64,000 bases of DNA from Diplosphaera chodatii (taxonomy: Eukaryota > Chlorophyta > Trebouxiophyceae > Prasiolales > Stichococcaceae), in NCBI GenBank assembly GCA_032358165.1, contig JAALGY010000032.1, forward strand, positions 868,001 to 932,000, in the 5' to 3' direction. The notes below the pieces were generated by a model. It did not search any database and was not told the DNA's origin. It saw nothing but the letters and a program-made list of their open reading frames with translations. Positions 10,001 to 21,899 of the stretch are shown here, in pieces. Numbering within the stretch: the first letter of the stretch is position 1; every line of letters starts with the position of its first letter. A program made the translations under genes and the position numbers.

Positions 10001-12224
10001 GCAAAGCCAAGCGTTCGAAGTGCACATCCGAACACTTCGAACGCCCACACAGACATTCACATGTGACACTGCTGCCGCCTGCAGGAGTATAAATGTGGAG
10101 GCAGACAGGGAGGGAGAGGCACTGCCAACAGCACAAACCGCGTTGCCGCCTGATGGAGGAGGCGCTGGGGGTGTGTCGCCACACACGACCCTGCCGCCGC
10201 TGACGGCACTTGGCGGCTGCACCTGCAGGTCGCCAGGTATGGCGCCACAGAGCGTAGGGTTCCCCGGCTTCAGCACCCTGCCAAGCATCCAAACTGGTTC
10301 AGCGAGAGGCAATACATTGAATGCAGTGCTTCAAGCTGATCCAATAAGCTGAGGCAGTATGCTGTTGCCACTCAGTCTGACGGGCACCACCACCACAAGT
10401 GCAGAAGTTCGACTCACAAGGCGGTCAGGGACGACAGGGCGTTGTTGCCACCCCACTCCGTCGGGATCGAACCCTCCAGGGTGTTGTCGGAGACGTCCAG
10501 CCGAGACAGTGCGCCGAAGCGGCCATCGGACCCCCACTCTGCTGGCAGCGACCCCTCCAGCTGGTTGGACTCCACCAGCAGGTTCTGCAGCGCGCCAAGG
10601 CCGCCGTCCTGCCCCCACGCCGGCGGCAGGCTGCCTGCATGTGGGGGACGGGCCATGTGCAACACATTTTGCCATGCCTCGAAAGCCCAGCGATGAGCTG
10701 CCAGCGCACTCAGCAGCTCGCTTGTCAGCGACAGCACCTGCTCGACAACTCCGGCACATCACAACAGGCAACGCTCGCATGATCAACGATTCTCTGCACA
10801 CCAGTGAAACCGTTGGCGCCCAGGCGCAGCAGCTGCAGGCCCGGGAAGGAGCCCTGCGCGCCGTATGAGTCTGGCAGATCGCCGTCCAGCTGGTTTGAGG
10901 ACACATCCAGCTCCGTGAGCGACTGGAAGGCACTGCTGCCCGCCCACTCCCCCGGCAGTGACCCACTCAGCTGGTTCTGCCCCAGGTTCCTGTGCGGCAC
11001 AGGCACACGCGCATCGGCATTAGCACAGGCCCGATGCTCCGTCTGACATGCACATGCTCGCATGACGGACATGATGACATGCGCACAGCGGACTTTGCAA
11101 GCAGCAGGCAGAGCGACTCACAGCGTCTGCAGCGTGGTCAGTCCCGACAGACCCCCCGCTAGGCTGCCCTGGAGGCCCAGATTTGTCAGATCCCTGCAGC
11201 GATACAGCATGCCGTAAGCAACTCCGTATGCCCAGCGGTGCCTTGCACATGCCAGGGCGGCTGCAGTCAACAGCATTGGGACTTGTGGTTGCCATCGGCG
11301 CAGCCATCGCTGGGGCCTGTTGCAGGCAGCACACCACTCACAGTGCGATGACGGCGCCAGACTGCTCGCACGTCACGCCGCCCCAGTTGTCGCAGGGGTT
11401 GCCGCCTTGCACCCAGCTGCTCAGCTCATCGACGCTGTCGGCATTGCTGACTGCCTGCTTCTGCGCCAGCAGTGCCGTGACTGCGCAGGAAACAGAAGCA
11501 CGCTGGTTGATGAAGGTTCACTGCTGACACTGTTGCCGTAGAACCCAAGGGTAGTGCAACAGCGCGCCGAGCGCAACATCCTGCTCGCACGGAGGACAGA
11601 GGCAAACAAGCTCACCGTCATTGGGGTTGAAGTTGCCGGTGGCCGAAGTCGGCGCCGGCGTGGGCTGCCCCTGGGTGGGCACCTGAGTCGGCTGCTCTGA
11701 GGGCGCTAGAGTCGGCTGCTCAGAAGGCACTGGAGTTGGCTGGTCTGACGGCGCCTGGCTGGGCTGCTGCGTCGGCACCGGCGCCTGCGTCGGTTCAAAT
11801 GACGGCGCCTGGGTCGGCTGCTCTGACGGCGCCTGGCTGGGCTGCTGCGTCGGCACCGGCGCCTGCGTCGGCTCAAATGACGGCACCGGGGTCGGCTGCT
11901 CTGACGGCGCCTGTGAAGGCTGCCCTCCCTGCGTCAGCGCCGGGTCGTTCGTCGGCTGGAAGCTGGGCTGAGGGGTCGGCCCAAACTCTCCTTGCGGCTG
12001 CAGTGCACATCAGGGAGGTTCGTTGATGTGCACAGCTCGTGGTGGGCCGGCAACCTCAACTCATGCAAACCACAGTGCTGGTTCGGGAGTTAGCATGCCT
12101 GAGGCGCCGGGGTGGGCTGTTGCCCATCTTGCGTCGGCTGCTGATTTGGGTCCTGTGCGGTCCCAGCTGCGACTGTGGCAAGCAACAGAACCGCCAGCAG
12201 CCAGCTGCGGCTGCAGCGCGCCAT
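7063..12224 (-). CDS. LRR type-I membrane protein with Pro/Ser/Thr stalk and kinase-less cytoplasmic tail
   Basis: Many exons. A signal peptide (MARCSRSWLLAVLLLATVAA, ATG 12224) is followed by a QPTQDGQQPTPAP stalk and a long PSEQPTQAPS-type repeat (11640-11990). An LRRNT-like cap contains NPCDNWGGVTCEQSGAVIAL (11342-11480). Plant-type LRRs of the form NQLSGSLP, NQLDGDLP, NQLEGSLP and NTLEGSIP span 10420-11190. The LRRs close with PTLCGAIPGDL (about 10260). An extracellular domain of unknown family contains GRKLLQS (9060-9790). The transmembrane helix is STGAIVGIVVGAIAGLLLL, split by an intron and continuing into LLVCCLRRRKRS (8950-9030 joined to 8700). A Ser/Pro/Gly-rich tail of roughly 200 residues follows in several in-phase exons and ends KKKLSTVVSDIDAI at 7063. 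No kinase domain is present. It could be a receptor-like or cell-wall adhesion protein. An in-frame stop at 7586 would end the protein if the last two introns are not spliced. Confidence 0.82.
11738..11912 (-). repeat. 78-bp tandem repeat inside the LRR gene stalk
   Basis: Two nearly identical 78-base units (11738-11815 and 11816-11893) plus the start of a third encode 26-residue units of the PSFEPTQAPVPTQQPSQAPS type. The period is a multiple of three, so copy-number change would keep the frame. Confidence 0.85.
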
Positions 12225-13827
12225 GCCGCTGGTCACCCCACTGAGTGCCCTGCCTTGCTAGCGCTCTGTTGTTCCCAGGTGCCTTACACAGGAACACGCC
12301 GTGTGAGTCATGTGCCAGCATGATGCATGTCCGCATGCATGTTTTCACCTGCATGTTGGCTGACGAGCCGCCGATTCACCAGTCCGATACCGCTCATCGC
12401 ACATGCGCGTCATGCAGACGTGCTGCCTCGTGCCAGCTTGCACCATTTGCTCCGGGTTCAATATTTTTCCGGACCCCAACCGGATGTCAATCAGATGTTG
12501 GTCATGTACAGCGATGTCAAACACCCCGCAGGGCCGGCCGATGCATGTGAAAATAATCATGTTGCTGGATCAGCTGTCATTCGGCTGTCGACGAGACTGG
12601 CATTGGTCCAACCTCCACTGCACCGCTCAACGACATGTTTGCGGCCAGGACCTTTTATTGATGTCAACCTCCAGCACCCTGCCGTAATTGTCCCATGACG
12701 ACATCTTGCATCCTCTAGGCACGCAACAAGAGCGTCGACGTGCTGGGACGTCCAGATCCACGAACTGCCCAGCACCAATCCGTCATGCTGATGCATCTGT
12801 GCAACGCCTCGCACCTGTGAGCCCGCCACAGGGCCGGTTTCGACGAGTCACGCAGCCCTTAACGACCGTCGCACGATCCGACGCACACAGGCCGTGTCGG
12901 CAAATCCGCCTGAGCCCTTGTCGCCTCGGCCGGTCGCTCACAACGAGGGACTTCGCTTCCACACCCTCTGTGTCGCTGCAGGGCCGGTCCCAGCCTGATG
13001 CGATCTCTCACCATACCTGGAACCGGGTGTCTGGTGCTAGCAGGGACTTAAGTCACAATCCAGGTGCATCAGGCGTCCTGGCCCTCCATGAGCATGCAAC
13101 TCCACGGCGACATCACCCTGCGTACTTGAGGGCAGATTGCAGGCCGGGCGGGCCAGACATGTACATAAACCACTTGCAATGGGGAGTCTCTCTGGAGTAC
13201 CTCGGCAGGTGCAGGGAACTTCACCTGTTGCATAGCCGTCACCCCATCAGCCCTGGCACGTCCTGATCAGGTGATAGAGCCACAAGGGAGTCAGACACTG
13301 ACAGTGCTGGTGTTGATCAACCCGGCGCACCCCGGCACAGCAGGGCATACTGATACCCGAAAACGCTAAGCAGCATGCAACGGACTCTGATCTGCATCAA
13401 TCATGTATCCTCTTCACGACCTTGGGTGGCTGGAATATCGTAAGATGTCGCAGCTGCAATCAGCCAGCTGGCAGGATTCCCACACTATGTGTGTCACCTA
13501 ATTTGCTTGCCGAACTGTGCCAGCCTGCTCGTAGGTGTTGCTGCTGTTGTAGCCCCCCAGTGCGATGCGGCAACGAGCTCCAGCCTGTTTCTGGACGCAG
13601 TCTCGAGGTCCGCAATACCGGCTGCGCCACCCCTACCATTGGTGGCGGCATTGCCTGCCGAAGGCGTCAGAGGCGCCCCTGTTGCACCCAACTTCCGTGT
13701 CATCATCACCTGCCCAAGGGAGCAGCAGCATTCAAAGGAGAGCAGCACTCACTTCAGAACACAATGCCAAGGAGCTCCTTGAGAATGCGGCTCAGTCGCA
13801 CCCTGCCGCTTGCAACTGCGGGCACAC
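12225..13827. other. 1.6-kb stretch without a recognised gene
   Basis: This lies between the LRR gene start and the TMC-like gene stop, both on the minus strand. It must hold the LRR promoter. It contains a 192-codon open frame on plus (12688-13266) rich in His, Arg, Ser and Pro. A minus-strand open stretch (13494 to about 13705) follows a good acceptor and could be an exon. Neither resembles a known family. No terminal repeats or transposase motifs were seen. Confidence 0.4.
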
Positions 13828-16800
13828 TCATGGAGCAGCGCTTGCCTTTTCCTTCATGTCACGGCGGTATGCTGTGAAGTCTTCCTTCAGGCGGTGCACG
13901 TCGCGCCGGAACTTGGCGACCCGGCTCTGCAATACCACGATGCAGAACAGCAGCAGGATCCCGAGGCCGCCCAGCACTATGGGGCTCGTGAACCAGGTGA
14001 CAGTCGTACTGAGACCCCTGCGGACAGCAGCACGGTCAGTTCTGAAACAGCCACCACAGCAGCATGGCCACAGAAGTGGCACGGATGCCCACTGCATCGG
14101 GTGGTAAAAACCAACCTGGCAACTGCATGGCAGGTGAAGTGCAAGGCGCAATTGTATACCACATGACACTATCAAGTGAGTGACCTGCATGACACTATCA
14201 AGTGAGTGACCTGGGTGCAGCCTGGACCAAGTCGCCAAACGCATTCTTCATGGAGGTGCCCTGGTGCGGCCCGCACGTCTGCCGGTGGTACTGCAGGTTG
14301 AACCCGTTGGTGATCGCGCACCCCGCCAACGCCACTGCAGTTGGCACCGCCTAGCTCTCAGATGTCATCAGCAATTGCGAACGGGATTTTAATGGCAGCA
14401 GGAAGCATGGGACTCCTTCACATGCTTACATAGCACCCACAAGAGATGTGATGATGTGCACCGAGCATCAGCCCGTGGGCAATTGTCGAGGTGCGTGACG
14501 CCGAGTAGGGCTTCTTTGGCGGCGCAAAGCAGTGCAGCGCCAGCAGCTTCTGAACCCCGAAGTGCAGCGCATTGGACGCGGCTCCAAGCAGCGGCAGAAA
14601 GGGCGCGAGTGCAGCGCCCAGCCACACAAGCGCCTGGTTTTCAATCACCGTCAGCACCACCTACAGCGGTGTCCCATTAATCTGAACAGCCACGGACTTT
14701 TGAGGAAGTATTTTAATCAAAAGTTTGCCTCAACCACCTGAACATCCGACAGGGGCGGGGCAGTTAGACTAGGACAGAAGCAACTCACGTCCGGCGGATC
14801 ATAGGCCTGCTCGGTGAACTGGCGTAGGATGAGTCCCCGCCCAAGATCACAGCCATTGATGATGAGGGCGTTGGTGATGACCAGCCGGTACAGCAGCAGC
14901 CCGATGGTGTTCTCCGGGCATGCTCGCACGCAGCGACCCTGCAGCACAATCAGGGCACGGCACCTCTGCTCTGCATCACACGGCGCATGCGTACTTGATC
15001 CGTCATGCAGGCGGCAGATGGTTGGGCACCGGCGCAACAGCAGCAGCCTGCCTTGAGAGGGTCGTTTGGAGGGGTCTGGTAGTGTGCGCAGACAGCGTTA
15101 CAGCAGACGGTGCCGCCGCGGCACTGGACGTCAGTGTGGTCGGCATACCGGCATGTCTGCAGGCAATGCAAGCCGCACGCTTTTCTGAGTGTCATCAAGA
15201 GATTCTGCTCCCTGATGCTCCTCCTGCCGTGTGATCAAACATAGCTAGTCCACCTTCACACCTTACCTGCTGTGCAGCATCGACCGTGATAGTTGCCCGC
15301 CCATCAATCAGCAGAACATACAGATGCCAGGTGAGGGCCGACAGGTAGCACAGCTTGATGGTAAACAGCTTTGCCGCCAGCACCTGCAAAGAAGCCACAC
15401 TGTCAGACCAGCACCTGACAGATCAATAGAATGTTTGCAGGACGCATGCAGTGGGAACAGCAGGCCGGAGCGATTCTGCGCCTCATGAGAGTGCTCAGGA
15501 CCCCACCCCAGTGATGTAGCGTGGATGCCACTGCTCGACAGCCATGCTAGCACGAACCAGGCTGGCCCCTGTAGTTGTGATAAGTGACAGGATGATGGAG
15601 GTCGCAAAGTCAGTAGCGATGAAGTTGTTGATGGCGGCTTCGTACTTCAGGGTGTAATAACTGCAGGCGGCCACTGCAGCCACAGTTGCAGGCCAGACAA
15701 CACCCAGGCCTACCACCTGTACACCATGAATGCACACCGACGTGTTGAACTGGCCTCTGTCGTCATCCTGCCATATATCGGTCACACACCGACCAGGGTT
15801 CACCTTACGGACTTGTGCTGTGAACCTGGCAAGCACCGTGATGTGCACATCATCGTCTGCTGCGTCATTGAGCATCTCCCTGAGCTGCTGCCGTATGGAG
15901 CGGCGCAGGTTGGCAGCTGCGCCATAGTCTGTCAGATGGTAGTCCCATGATGCGAACACAAGTGTGGCGAATCTGTATCGGAACACGTCAACCACCACGG
16001 CTGGCCTGTCGCCATTGCCCTGAGATGGCATGGCGTCAAGCAGACATCAACGTGAGCAGCTGTCCATGGGCGGCCGGTTGGCTCTTCGTGGCCCGCTGCT
16101 TCTGCAAGTGGTAGGTCTACAAGCGTGCAGCAGGTCCAATATCACCAGCGCTCAACCATGCCATACCTTCAGGCGGCTGCCAATTGCTCGCAGCAGCAAC
16201 AGCAGGGATCCGATCAGCATGACCACGATGGCTATGGGAAAGCCGAGGTCAGCTGGGATGGGCTGGTGGCGGGCTGGGATGCCGAGTGAGGGGTTGCCAT
16301 GCCCTCGGCGGCTGTAGATGTAGTTGTAACCCCCTGCAGCATGCGTCCAGGCCTTGAGATCAAATCTAGTGCATATGTGTGAAGACTCTGAACATGAACA
16401 GTTGCAGGGCAGGATTATAACGTCAAGCATTGCATGATGAAGCAAGCGCACCATACAAGAAGAACGTGTTGTCGAGCCCAAAACCCTGAACAACGTTTTT
16501 GGCAGAGTACGCGGTGAGCTGGTTCCAGCGGAAGGTGACTGGTGGCTTCACCCAGAAGGGCAACACTACTACCAGCAGCCACAGGAGCAGCAGCAAAAGG
16601 TTCATGACGAAGGCGAAGCGGATGAGACATAGAGTGGTTGCAATATTAGAGCCTGCGAACCAGGTGCACCCCGCTGAGAAAGAAATGGGTCAGGTGACTC
16701 GACAAAACACATGCTGGCACAAGGGATTGTGCATTGTCTCAGTTTTCCGTTCTCACCATGCTTGCCCTCGACCTTCTGGATGGACTTCCGCCACAGCTGC

Positions 16801-18168
16801 AGGAAGCCGAGTGTTTCATTTGCAAGGCGACGGATCCTGAACACTAATGCCTGCCAACCACTCAGCCGTCTGAACATCGCCTCATCCTGAGCAGGCATCT
16901 AAACTCCTCAGCACCAGAGTACACTAAGATTATAGCCAGCAAAGTGTTCAAGCGCCAACCGGCTGATGCCCCGTCACAATCAGCCGCAGGCTGACACCAG
17001 CTGCAGCAGGCTTGTGGTAACAATACGGTTCATCAGACGACAGCAAACAATGATTCATACACCTGGTGCAAGCATTGCAGGCGGACGCGGGCTCGCTCTG
17101 CAGTGGCCTGGTTCCGCTGCCGCCTGACTGTCACTGAGCCAGTCTTGGCCAATGTGCTGCCGGGCTTCAGGGTCGTGGACCGCATCAAGGCTCCTGGTAT
17201 GGTGGCTGGCTTCAGCGAGATGGGCAGAGACTGCTGGCGGGCAAGCGGTGCAGTGGGCGGCCGCTCAGACGGAGGCGACGAAAGCCTCAGAGACGCTGCA
17301 GCACAGCAAAGCGACACGAGGGATCTATATCTTCAAGGAGGTCTGCCTGCGTCAGTGTCAAGATGAACATGCGTTGCTGACGCCCCGTTCTCACCTGCTG
17401 TTGGTGACGACACTGCGTTGCGCATCTCCATCAGCTCAGCTTCCAAGGCATCGACCTGCACAGGCGACAACATTCTGCTGACCTGCACATGCAGCAGGCC
17501 TGGACAGCTTGCAGGCGCAATTGCGACTGCTCGACATGCCATGCATGGCCTCAACCTCGGCATCTCGGGGGTGCGGCAGCAGCAGCGTGTCTGAAGCTGT
17601 GCTGTGGCCTCCGCCATACGACCAGGCGCTATCACCCGTGAAGTTGTGCGGCTGCATGTTACCCATGGCAGTAGATGGTCCCTGCTGGTGCTGCTGCTGC
17701 TGGGTCGGCCGACGAGGCTGCTGCTGTGCGTCCGCTGGTGCAGGCAATGGCGGCAATGCCTGCTGATGCCGGTGGTGCGGGTCATCCTGACCTTGCTGCT
17801 GCGGTTGCACGTTGCGCCCAGTGTCAAACTGCAGAGCTGGCACCTCATATGTCGGCCGCAGGCTGAACGCAGAGTGCAGCGGCCGGTTGGCTGATCGGCG
17901 GCGGGGCCCCGGCATCAGGATGGGTGCAGAGGCAGCCCCATCATTCGATGCCTGACCGCTAGTCGACTCGTGCGACTGGTAAGGACCGCAAGACCGGCCA
18001 TTACTCAGTATCACTGGCCTGTGCGTGCTGAAGACGCCATCATTGAGCTCGAAGAACACAAGCCTTTGGCATGTTGCGCCAATGGCGGCCACTCACACAA
18101 AGCAATGGCACGTCCATCAAAGACCAAAATGATCAGCCTTTGCACCTGTCCATCTTGACGCGGCTCAT
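13828..18168 (-). CDS. TMC-like (transmembrane channel-like) multi-pass membrane protein
   Basis: Resembles the TMC family of channel-like proteins, whose animal members act in mechanosensation. Supporting segments in order on the minus strand: RFATLVFASWDYHLTDYGAA (about 15915-15985), matching the TMC intracellular SWD(Y/F) helix. Several hydrophobic exons follow, including ATVAAVAACSYYTLKYEAAI and FATSIILSLITTTGASLVRA (15560-15710). A signature-like CPENTIGLLLYRLVITN (about 14875-14930) corresponds to the family CWETxVGQ region. NQALVWLGAALAPFLPLLGA then APPKKPYSASRT (14505-14645) match the conserved late helix. The protein ends in a charged helix, KEKASAAP. The roughly 250-residue N-terminus (17030-17970) is Gln/His/Pro-rich and disordered. 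The start MSRVKMDR at 18168 splices in phase but is tentative. Confidence 0.74.
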
Positions 18169-18704
18169 CGAACAAATATCATCACAGACTGCACACTGGG
18201 GAACTACTCTCCAGCCAATCTTGACAGCTGTTGTGTGGGTCTGTGTGATTGAGCTTTCTGTGGTGCAACCATGTGCACCAGCGGCTGACACTCGATACGA
18301 GAGTCACATCGTTGAACAAGTTCATACGGTCAGGCAGATCATGAATAGTCTGATTCGTCGCGTGCTGCAACGATGTCGGACTGCTGCACGTCAACACAGC
18401 CTGATCCACCACAAAGCGCTGGCAGGTCGTGTCTGTGCGGTTATGCTGCTAGCTGCATTCGCATCAGTGTAACCAGATTGACTCAGAACACGAAGCTCAG
18501 GCACAGATGTCCGCGAGACACATTGCATCGGTAAAAGGCTTGCGCAGCGATTACGTGATCTCTTGGACAGGGCAGCGGTACTGTGTGAGCAATTGCATGG
18601 TTCAGCAGACACCAAACTGCGATATACGTGCACAAGCCACTTGTCATTGCAGCGGTAGGTTGTTACAAGGCCTGATGTGCCCGCTCACAATGCAGCTGTC
18701 AGCA
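18169..18704. other. Spacer between ESS2 stop and TMC-like start
   Basis: About 535 bases between two minus-strand genes, presumably the TMC-like promoter and ESS2 3' untranslated region. No coding signal was recognised. Confidence 0.5.
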
Positions 18705-21448
18705 TCAGATGTTCAATAGGTCGTCCGTGAGCTTTCCCGTGGCCGGTGGCATGCCCTCCGCCAGACGCTGCTTGTTATGCAGCGCTGCCGCACGCAGCTT
18801 GGCCAACCTTGCCGCCTCCTCCCTGAGGAGCAGCAATGAGACCGAGGTCAGAATGGCAGCATGCGTAAAGTGCAAGTTGAGCCAGGTCTGATCTCATCGT
18901 TCAAAGCAGCAGGTCAGGTTGCAGGCCCAATGCAGATTGTGGAGCAGAGGCTGATACCTGTCAATCGCTGCCGGCGTGCTGCTGGCTCTGCCCACGCTCG
19001 ATGGCGTCTGGCCCTGTCTGTCGCCGGCCTTCGGCGTCTGCACACGGTAGCTGGCCCGCAGCTGTACATCCTCGGCACTGGGCGCGGCGCCACCTGGTGT
19101 GCGGCCGGCGGTGCGCAGCGACGAGGCCAGCCGCCTGCCGGCAGCCGAGAGTGGATTCGCATCACCACGCCTGTGTAAAGCGACCCACAAATACTTACAT
19201 GAAAAAAAAATGTAACAACCACTCAGATGCACGACCACACCAACAAGAGCAAGCCTGCCAGCTGTACTCTTCCAGGCCGTCACACAAGCAAAGGCTGGCC
19301 AGACAGTCATCTACTTGCGAGCGGATAAGCCTCGAGCTTTACAAAGCGCACCTCCCAGTTGAGGCGCCCGCGCTGAGTGGCGTGCTGGGCGTCCTGCCGC
19401 CCGCCGCCGCTGCTGCTGCTGCCTGCCGTGCCAGCGGCGTGCCTGTGCACGACACTGGCCTTCGCGTGAGAGCCTGTTGTTGTTCTGCTCGGCAGAGGGA
19501 TCGCACAGCAGAAAACGCACCGCACAGCGCCGTGACAGCTGCAAACGTGACGCCAGGTTGTGCACCTGCGTAGGCAGCTGCCTTCCGCTTCAGGGAGGAG
19601 CTGGCCTTGGCCGCCATGTGGCGGGTGATGGCGTCCTTGCGCGGGAAGGCCGCCACGCTGAACTGCGGCCCCGGCCCGCTGCCGATGCCCGCCGGCGTGT
19701 CCTCCGCGTCCAGCCGCAGCGGCGTGCCTGCGGACCAGGGTAGACGGGGCTGGTTTTGTGGCCACAGGCACCTGCAGCCGCCCTGCCTGCTGCCAAGGCT
19801 GGCAGGAGGAGGCGGGTGCTGATCACAGCAAGCCGCCCGAGACAGCGGCCGAGGGGGAATGAAGACACAAGGCTGCTGGCCTGAGGTGGAGACGGACCTG
19901 CAATGTCGCCCCAGGTCATGAAGGGGGACTCGCCGCCGGCGCCCGGCGTCATGGACGGCGTCGCCAGCCGGCCGTAGTTGCCGGGGTCCAGGCCCCCATA
20001 TTGCGGCACCGCTGCACAGCCGAAACACCAACCCTTCGTTACCTGGTGACGGCGAGTGACATCACATGTGTCGCTTGACACGGCAAGCCCAACTTCATTG
20101 TACGAGATTGCAGGAAGGACGGGCGCTGGATGGGAGCCACACCTTCGCCACCGCCAGTGCCGGCCGGGGCGCCGCCAGCCACGCTGTCGGTGTCGGTGCC
20201 GCCCGGGGTGCTGGCGCCTGACTGCTGCACTGATGGCGCCACAAACCGCGTGTTGCGGTGCTCAATCGCCTTGGGCGGCCCTGCTGTCAGTTGCGCCTGC
20301 ATTGCCACCAGAGCGTTGGAGTCAACGCGCTGACTCGCACTATCAGCCAGCGTCACATGTATGCATCCGCATCGTCCGCATGAGTAGTCAGATACTCCTG
20401 CAACTGACGAAACTAGCCACCTGTTCTGACGCTGATAATGCATAGGCGTCATGCTGCGAGCCGTCGTAGTACAGCCGGTTCTTTGGCTCATGCGGGGCCA
20501 GCAGCATGCGCAGCGGCTGTTGGCCGCCCGTGCCATAGCCATCGCTCTTGCGCTCCTCGCCAGCTGCCAGCTGCTCGCGCATTGTCAGCAGCGCCTGCAA
20601 AAGACACAAGAATGTGCTCAAATGAAGCAGACCTCATGTCATGCTGCTGTGGACCTACAGCAACACGATGGATGATGCAACAACAGCGTTGTGAGCACAC
20701 CTGCTGGTGGGCTTGGTGCAGCCAGGGCTGCGCGTGCTTCCGCCGCTCGTTCATGTCCTCCAGCAGCTCCGCGAAGCTGCCGTTGTCCTCGCTGGTGTGC
20801 TTGGACAGGAAGCGGTCCAGCGTCATGGGCGGCGCGTTCACGGGCGGCTGCTGCGCAGAGTCCGGCAGCCCGGCGTTGGAGTCCCGACCGTCGCCGCGCC
20901 CCGGGATGGCGCCACCATAGCGACCCATGAGCGGCGTCATCGCCGGCGTCGGCGGCTCGGCGTTGACGCCGTGCGGCGCCCGCAGCAGGCTGGCGCCCGG
21001 GGTCTCGAAGGCGCCGGGCGTGGCGCCGATCGGCGTCCGAATCCCCGCCCGCCGCGCGGCGATGTTGACCTGCGCCTGCCGCAGCGCCGCCGGGTCCCGC
21101 GTCCGCAGCGCCTACAAGATGCAACGGATCAGGACAACTTCACATGGTAGAGTGTGAAGTACCCTCCGTGGGGTATGCATCGTTCCGCCGCAGAAGCAGC
21201 TATATGCAGCACGGAGTCTGAGCAGTCCGTCACAGCTTGTCACAAACCTGTAGCCATTCCAGCTTGCTCTGCAGCTTGGGCACGTCAGGGAAGAAGTCGC
21301 GCTCGATGATGGCCTCCAGCTGCTCAGCCCACTCATCCTCCTCCAGCACCAGCTGCTGCGGCTTGGGAGGCAGCTTCCGCGGTGTGACCCGAGGCTGCGG
21401 CGGCGGCATAAGCTGCATGTCCGTTGATGATGCCGCCTGCGTCGCCAT
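18705..21448 (-). CDS. ESS2: Splicing factor ESS2 (ES2/DGCR14 family)
   Basis: Nuclear protein associated with the activated and catalytic spliceosome. Exon 1 (21248..21448) encodes a Pro-rich start and the hallmark EQLEAIIERDFFPDVPKLQS KLEWLQ. Exon 2 (about 20701-21112) encodes ALRTRDPAALRQAQVNIAAR and MTLDRFLSKHTSEDNGSFAE, matching the family block around the conserved TSEDN. Later exons carry KPKNRLYYDG-like EPKNRLYYDGSQHDA, NTRFVAPSV, ESPFMTWGDIAGTPLRLD (the strongest family motif) and PGPQFSVAAFPRKDAITRHM. LSAAGRRLASSLR and VQLRASYRVQTPKAGDR follow. The last exon ends GKLTDDLLNI at 18705. The order and motifs leave little doubt. It diverges from CCT6. Confidence 0.94.
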
Positions 21449-21899
21449 TGTTGCCGCGGCCTCCGCACAGCTAGGTAGATGGTTTGCTGGCACTACCCCT
21501 CAGATGCATGCATGGTGGGCCAACGGCATGCAGACGGCGACCTTTGGCACGTGACCAGTTTCAAAGTCAGACGGAAGGGTTTGTCAGCCAATAGACACTT
21601 GCATTATGAGCCTGCACCTCAGGTCGTGGACCTGCTGGTACATGCAGCTTCCAAAGCTTCCACTGCCTTGTCTTCACCCAGTGGCAACTCATGTGCTATG
21701 CTCAGCCCAAATTTGTGCATTTGCATCGCATTGACGACCCTAATAGTACATTGATCGCTCGTCAGACCTCCTGCTCCGGCAGCATATGCTCATGAAGGAT
21801 CAAACGTCATGTTGATTTGAAGGTCACTAAGGAGGCTGCCGCCCTTAGAACCGCACTCTCGACATCACCCTCTTGCGGAGCACAGCAGAAGCATTCACC
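21449..21899. promoter_or_regulatory. Divergent intergenic region ESS2 / CCT6
   Basis: About 450 bases between two start codons on opposite strands, so a shared or back-to-back promoter region. No element could be named with confidence. Confidence 0.45.

Noticed and set aside
12688..13266. 192-codon open frame as a protein-coding gene
   Set aside because: Composition is His/Arg/Ser/Pro-rich, without conserved motifs or splice support. GC-rich DNA often leaves long open frames by chance. Kept only as part of the unexplained region.
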